A stretch of 22,624 bases of DNA. Origin: Yinghuangia elevatio. Its GTDB lineage: Bacteria > Actinomycetota > Actinomycetes > Streptomycetales > Streptomycetaceae. How positions within the stretch are numbered: the first letter of the stretch is position 1; each line of letters opens with the position of its first letter. This document shows, one piece after another, positions 21,619 through 22,624 of this stretch. The notes beneath the pieces are model-generated. The model worked only from the letters and a program-made list of their open reading frames with translations, did no database searches and was not told the DNA's origin. Position numbers and translations under genes: made by a program. The stretch lies in contig NZ_JBEZFP010000147.1 in the NCBI RefSeq assembly GCF_040649515.1, forward strand, positions 1 to 22,624, written 5' to 3'.

Positions 21619-21624
21619 GCTCGC

Positions 21625-22275
21625 ATGGATGTCAAGACCCGGACCCGGGCGCGGATTCTCGACGCCGCCGAGCGCCTGTTCGCGGAGCGCGGCGTGGCGG
21701 ACGTGTCGCTGCGGGAGATCGGCGCGGCGGCGGGCCAGCGCAACAACTCGGCGGTGCAGTACCACTTCGGCACGCGGGACGCCCTGGTCAGGGCGTTGTA
21801 CGAGGACCGCCTCGCACCCCTCAACGCGCGCCGCCTGGAACTCCTCGCGGATCTGTCCGGCGGCCGGCGCGACGACCTCGGCGCCCTGGTGGACATCTAC
21901 CTGCGCCCACTCGCGGAGGCCATGCGCGACAACCCCCGCGACGACAGCCACTACGCACGCTTCGTGCACCGCTTCACGCTGGAGGACGCGCCCGTCTCAC
22001 CGCCCCTGGGCGAGGACGTCGCGGGCGGCATCAGGGAGGTCACCGCGCGCATCGGGGAAACCCTCGCGGCACATGAGCCGGACCTGCCGCCGGGAAACCG
22101 CGCCGCACGGCTGCGCCTCATGCAACTGCTGGTGACCGCAACCCTGGCCGACGCCGAGCGCCGGTTGGCCGACGGCAGCAAACTGCCGCTGCCCTTCGAC
22201 GAGTTGATCACCGATCTGCGCGCCGCCGCGGTGGGCGTGCTGCGCGCGAACTCGGAACTGCCCCCGCGCGCCTGA
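21625..22275 (+). CDS. TetR family regulator, probably of the TauD-binding protein unit
   Basis: A 216-residue repressor. The N-terminal RARILDAAERLFAERGVADVSLREIGAAAGQRNNSAVQYHFGTRDALVRALYEDR is a complete TetR helix-turn-helix with its variant GQRNNSAVQYHFG recognition helix. The C-terminal ligand-binding domain is helical and not assignable to a known inducer. ATG 21625 is preferred over ATG 21607, because 21607 falls inside the second operator, and because the -10 box sits 6 bases before 21625. No ribosome binding site is seen. The divergent placement and repeated operators make it the likely regulator of the dioxygenase and binding protein. Confidence 0.93.
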   Translation: MDVKTRTRARILDAAERLFAERGVADVSLREIGAAAGQRNNSAVQYHFGTRDALVRALYEDRLAPLNARRLELLADLSGGRRDDLGALVDIYLRPLAEAMRDNPRDDSHYARFVHRFTLEDAPVSPPLGEDVAGGIREVTARIGETLAAHEPDLPPGNRAARLRLMQLLVTATLADAERRLADGSKLPLPFDELITDLRAAAVGVLRANSELPPRA

Positions 22276-22304
22276 CAGTCGTCGGCGGGGGTGGACTCAC
22301 GGCC

Positions 22305-22330
22305 GCGGGCGGACGGAAGGCTCCGCCCGC
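22305..22330. terminator. Hairpin between TetR gene and minus-strand gene
   Basis: GCGGGCGGA (22305-22313) pairs perfectly with TCCGCCCGC (22322-22330) around an 8-base loop, 30 bases after the TetR stop. It lies between convergent genes. The following 22331-22454 is rich in GGCCGGC and AGTGGTC(G/A)G words with no gene seen. Confidence 0.6.
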
Positions 22331-22454
22331 CGCTGTCGGTCGGCCGATGTCGGGTCAGCCGGTACCCGGCCGGCCAGTGGTCGGCCGGCCGTCAGTGGTC
22401 AGCTGGTCGGCCGGCGGTCGAGCGCCGTTCAGCCGACGTGCTGCCGGTGTCGCG

Positions 22455-22624
22455 TCAGTACCGGTCCTGGAACCCGGTCGGCTCCGGGCGACCGGCCATC
22501 CGCGGCGGCGGGACCTGGCCGCCGTACGGCTGCGGCGCACCCGGCGCGGGCCGGTAGCCCTGTCGGACACCCACACACGCGCGGGTACGAAGTCGGCGCG
22601 GTCCACGGCCCGCCAGGGCTCGAC
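22455..22624 (-). pseudogene. C-terminal part of a minus-strand gene with a likely frame break
   Basis: The minus-strand frame ending at TGA 22457-22455 reads QGYRPAPGAPQPYGG, then QVPPPRMAGRPEPTGFQDRY, with G/C-ending codons, like the proline/glycine-rich tail of a real actinomycete protein. Upstream of about 22563 the same frame has poor codon use. The frame one base earlier there reads VEPWRAVDRADFVPARVWVSD with good codon use. So either a frameshift or sequencing error lies near 22560-22575, or two unrelated fragments meet. The segment is too short to name a family. The 5' part is beyond the window edge. Confidence 0.45.

Noticed and set aside
22331..22454. GGCCGGC-rich words as an attachment site or repeat element
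   Set aside because: Irregular spacing and simple composition; no integrase gene or tRNA end is adjacent.

Overview
The window is high-GC DNA with strongly G/C-ending codons. Its two chaplin genes and a mycothiol ligase gene (mshC) point to a morphologically complex actinomycete of the Streptomyces type (Streptomycetaceae or close kin). The order chaplin pair ... CorA, MSMEG_4193-type phosphatase, DUF3090, SCO1664-family, mshC matches the neighbourhood I know from Streptomyces coelicolor (chpC/chpH to SCO1664/mshC), so most of the window is core chromosome. The genus cannot be fixed from sequence alone.

Layout. 1-72: 3'-truncated tRNA-Leu(GAG), minus. 246-1550: M20 metallopeptidase preceded by a strong G-quadruplex motif. 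1717-3117: a short chaplin, then a sortase-anchored chaplin with a proline/threonine stalk, each followed by a perfect hairpin terminator. 3250-4262: divergent small genes (DUF5703 and an acidic hypothetical). 4320-8143, minus: an aldo/keto reductase followed by a RecD-like protein whose helicase motifs are degenerate. 8316-9368: F420-type luciferase-like oxidoreductase. 9429-11336, minus: a hypothetical and a CorA transporter. 11463-13828, plus: histidine phosphatase, DUF3090 zinc-ribbon protein and SCO1664-family kinase-fold protein, the last apparently starting at CTG. 14037-16448, minus: TetR regulator and 14-TM MFS exporter with two palindromic operators, lying between the SCO1664-family gene and mshC. 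16749-17975: mshC. 18018-18812, minus: short-chain dehydrogenase. 19052-21560, minus: TauD-type dioxygenase and a Tat lipoprotein solute-binding protein, with a divergent TetR gene (21625-22275) and repeated operators between. 22455-22624: C-terminal end of a minus-strand gene, with signs of a frame break at the window edge.

How the genes work together. The chaplins serve the hydrophobic aerial surface. The phosphatase/DUF3090/SCO1664/mshC block is a conserved actinobacterial group in which only MshC (mycothiol synthesis) has a known reaction. TetR-MFS is a self-regulated efflux cassette. TauD plus solute-binding protein plus TetR looks like a regulated uptake-and-oxidation module whose permease is not in the window. 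A recurring theme is likely leaderless transcription: six genes have a TAnnnT box 6 to 8 bases before the start codon and no convincing ribosome binding site.
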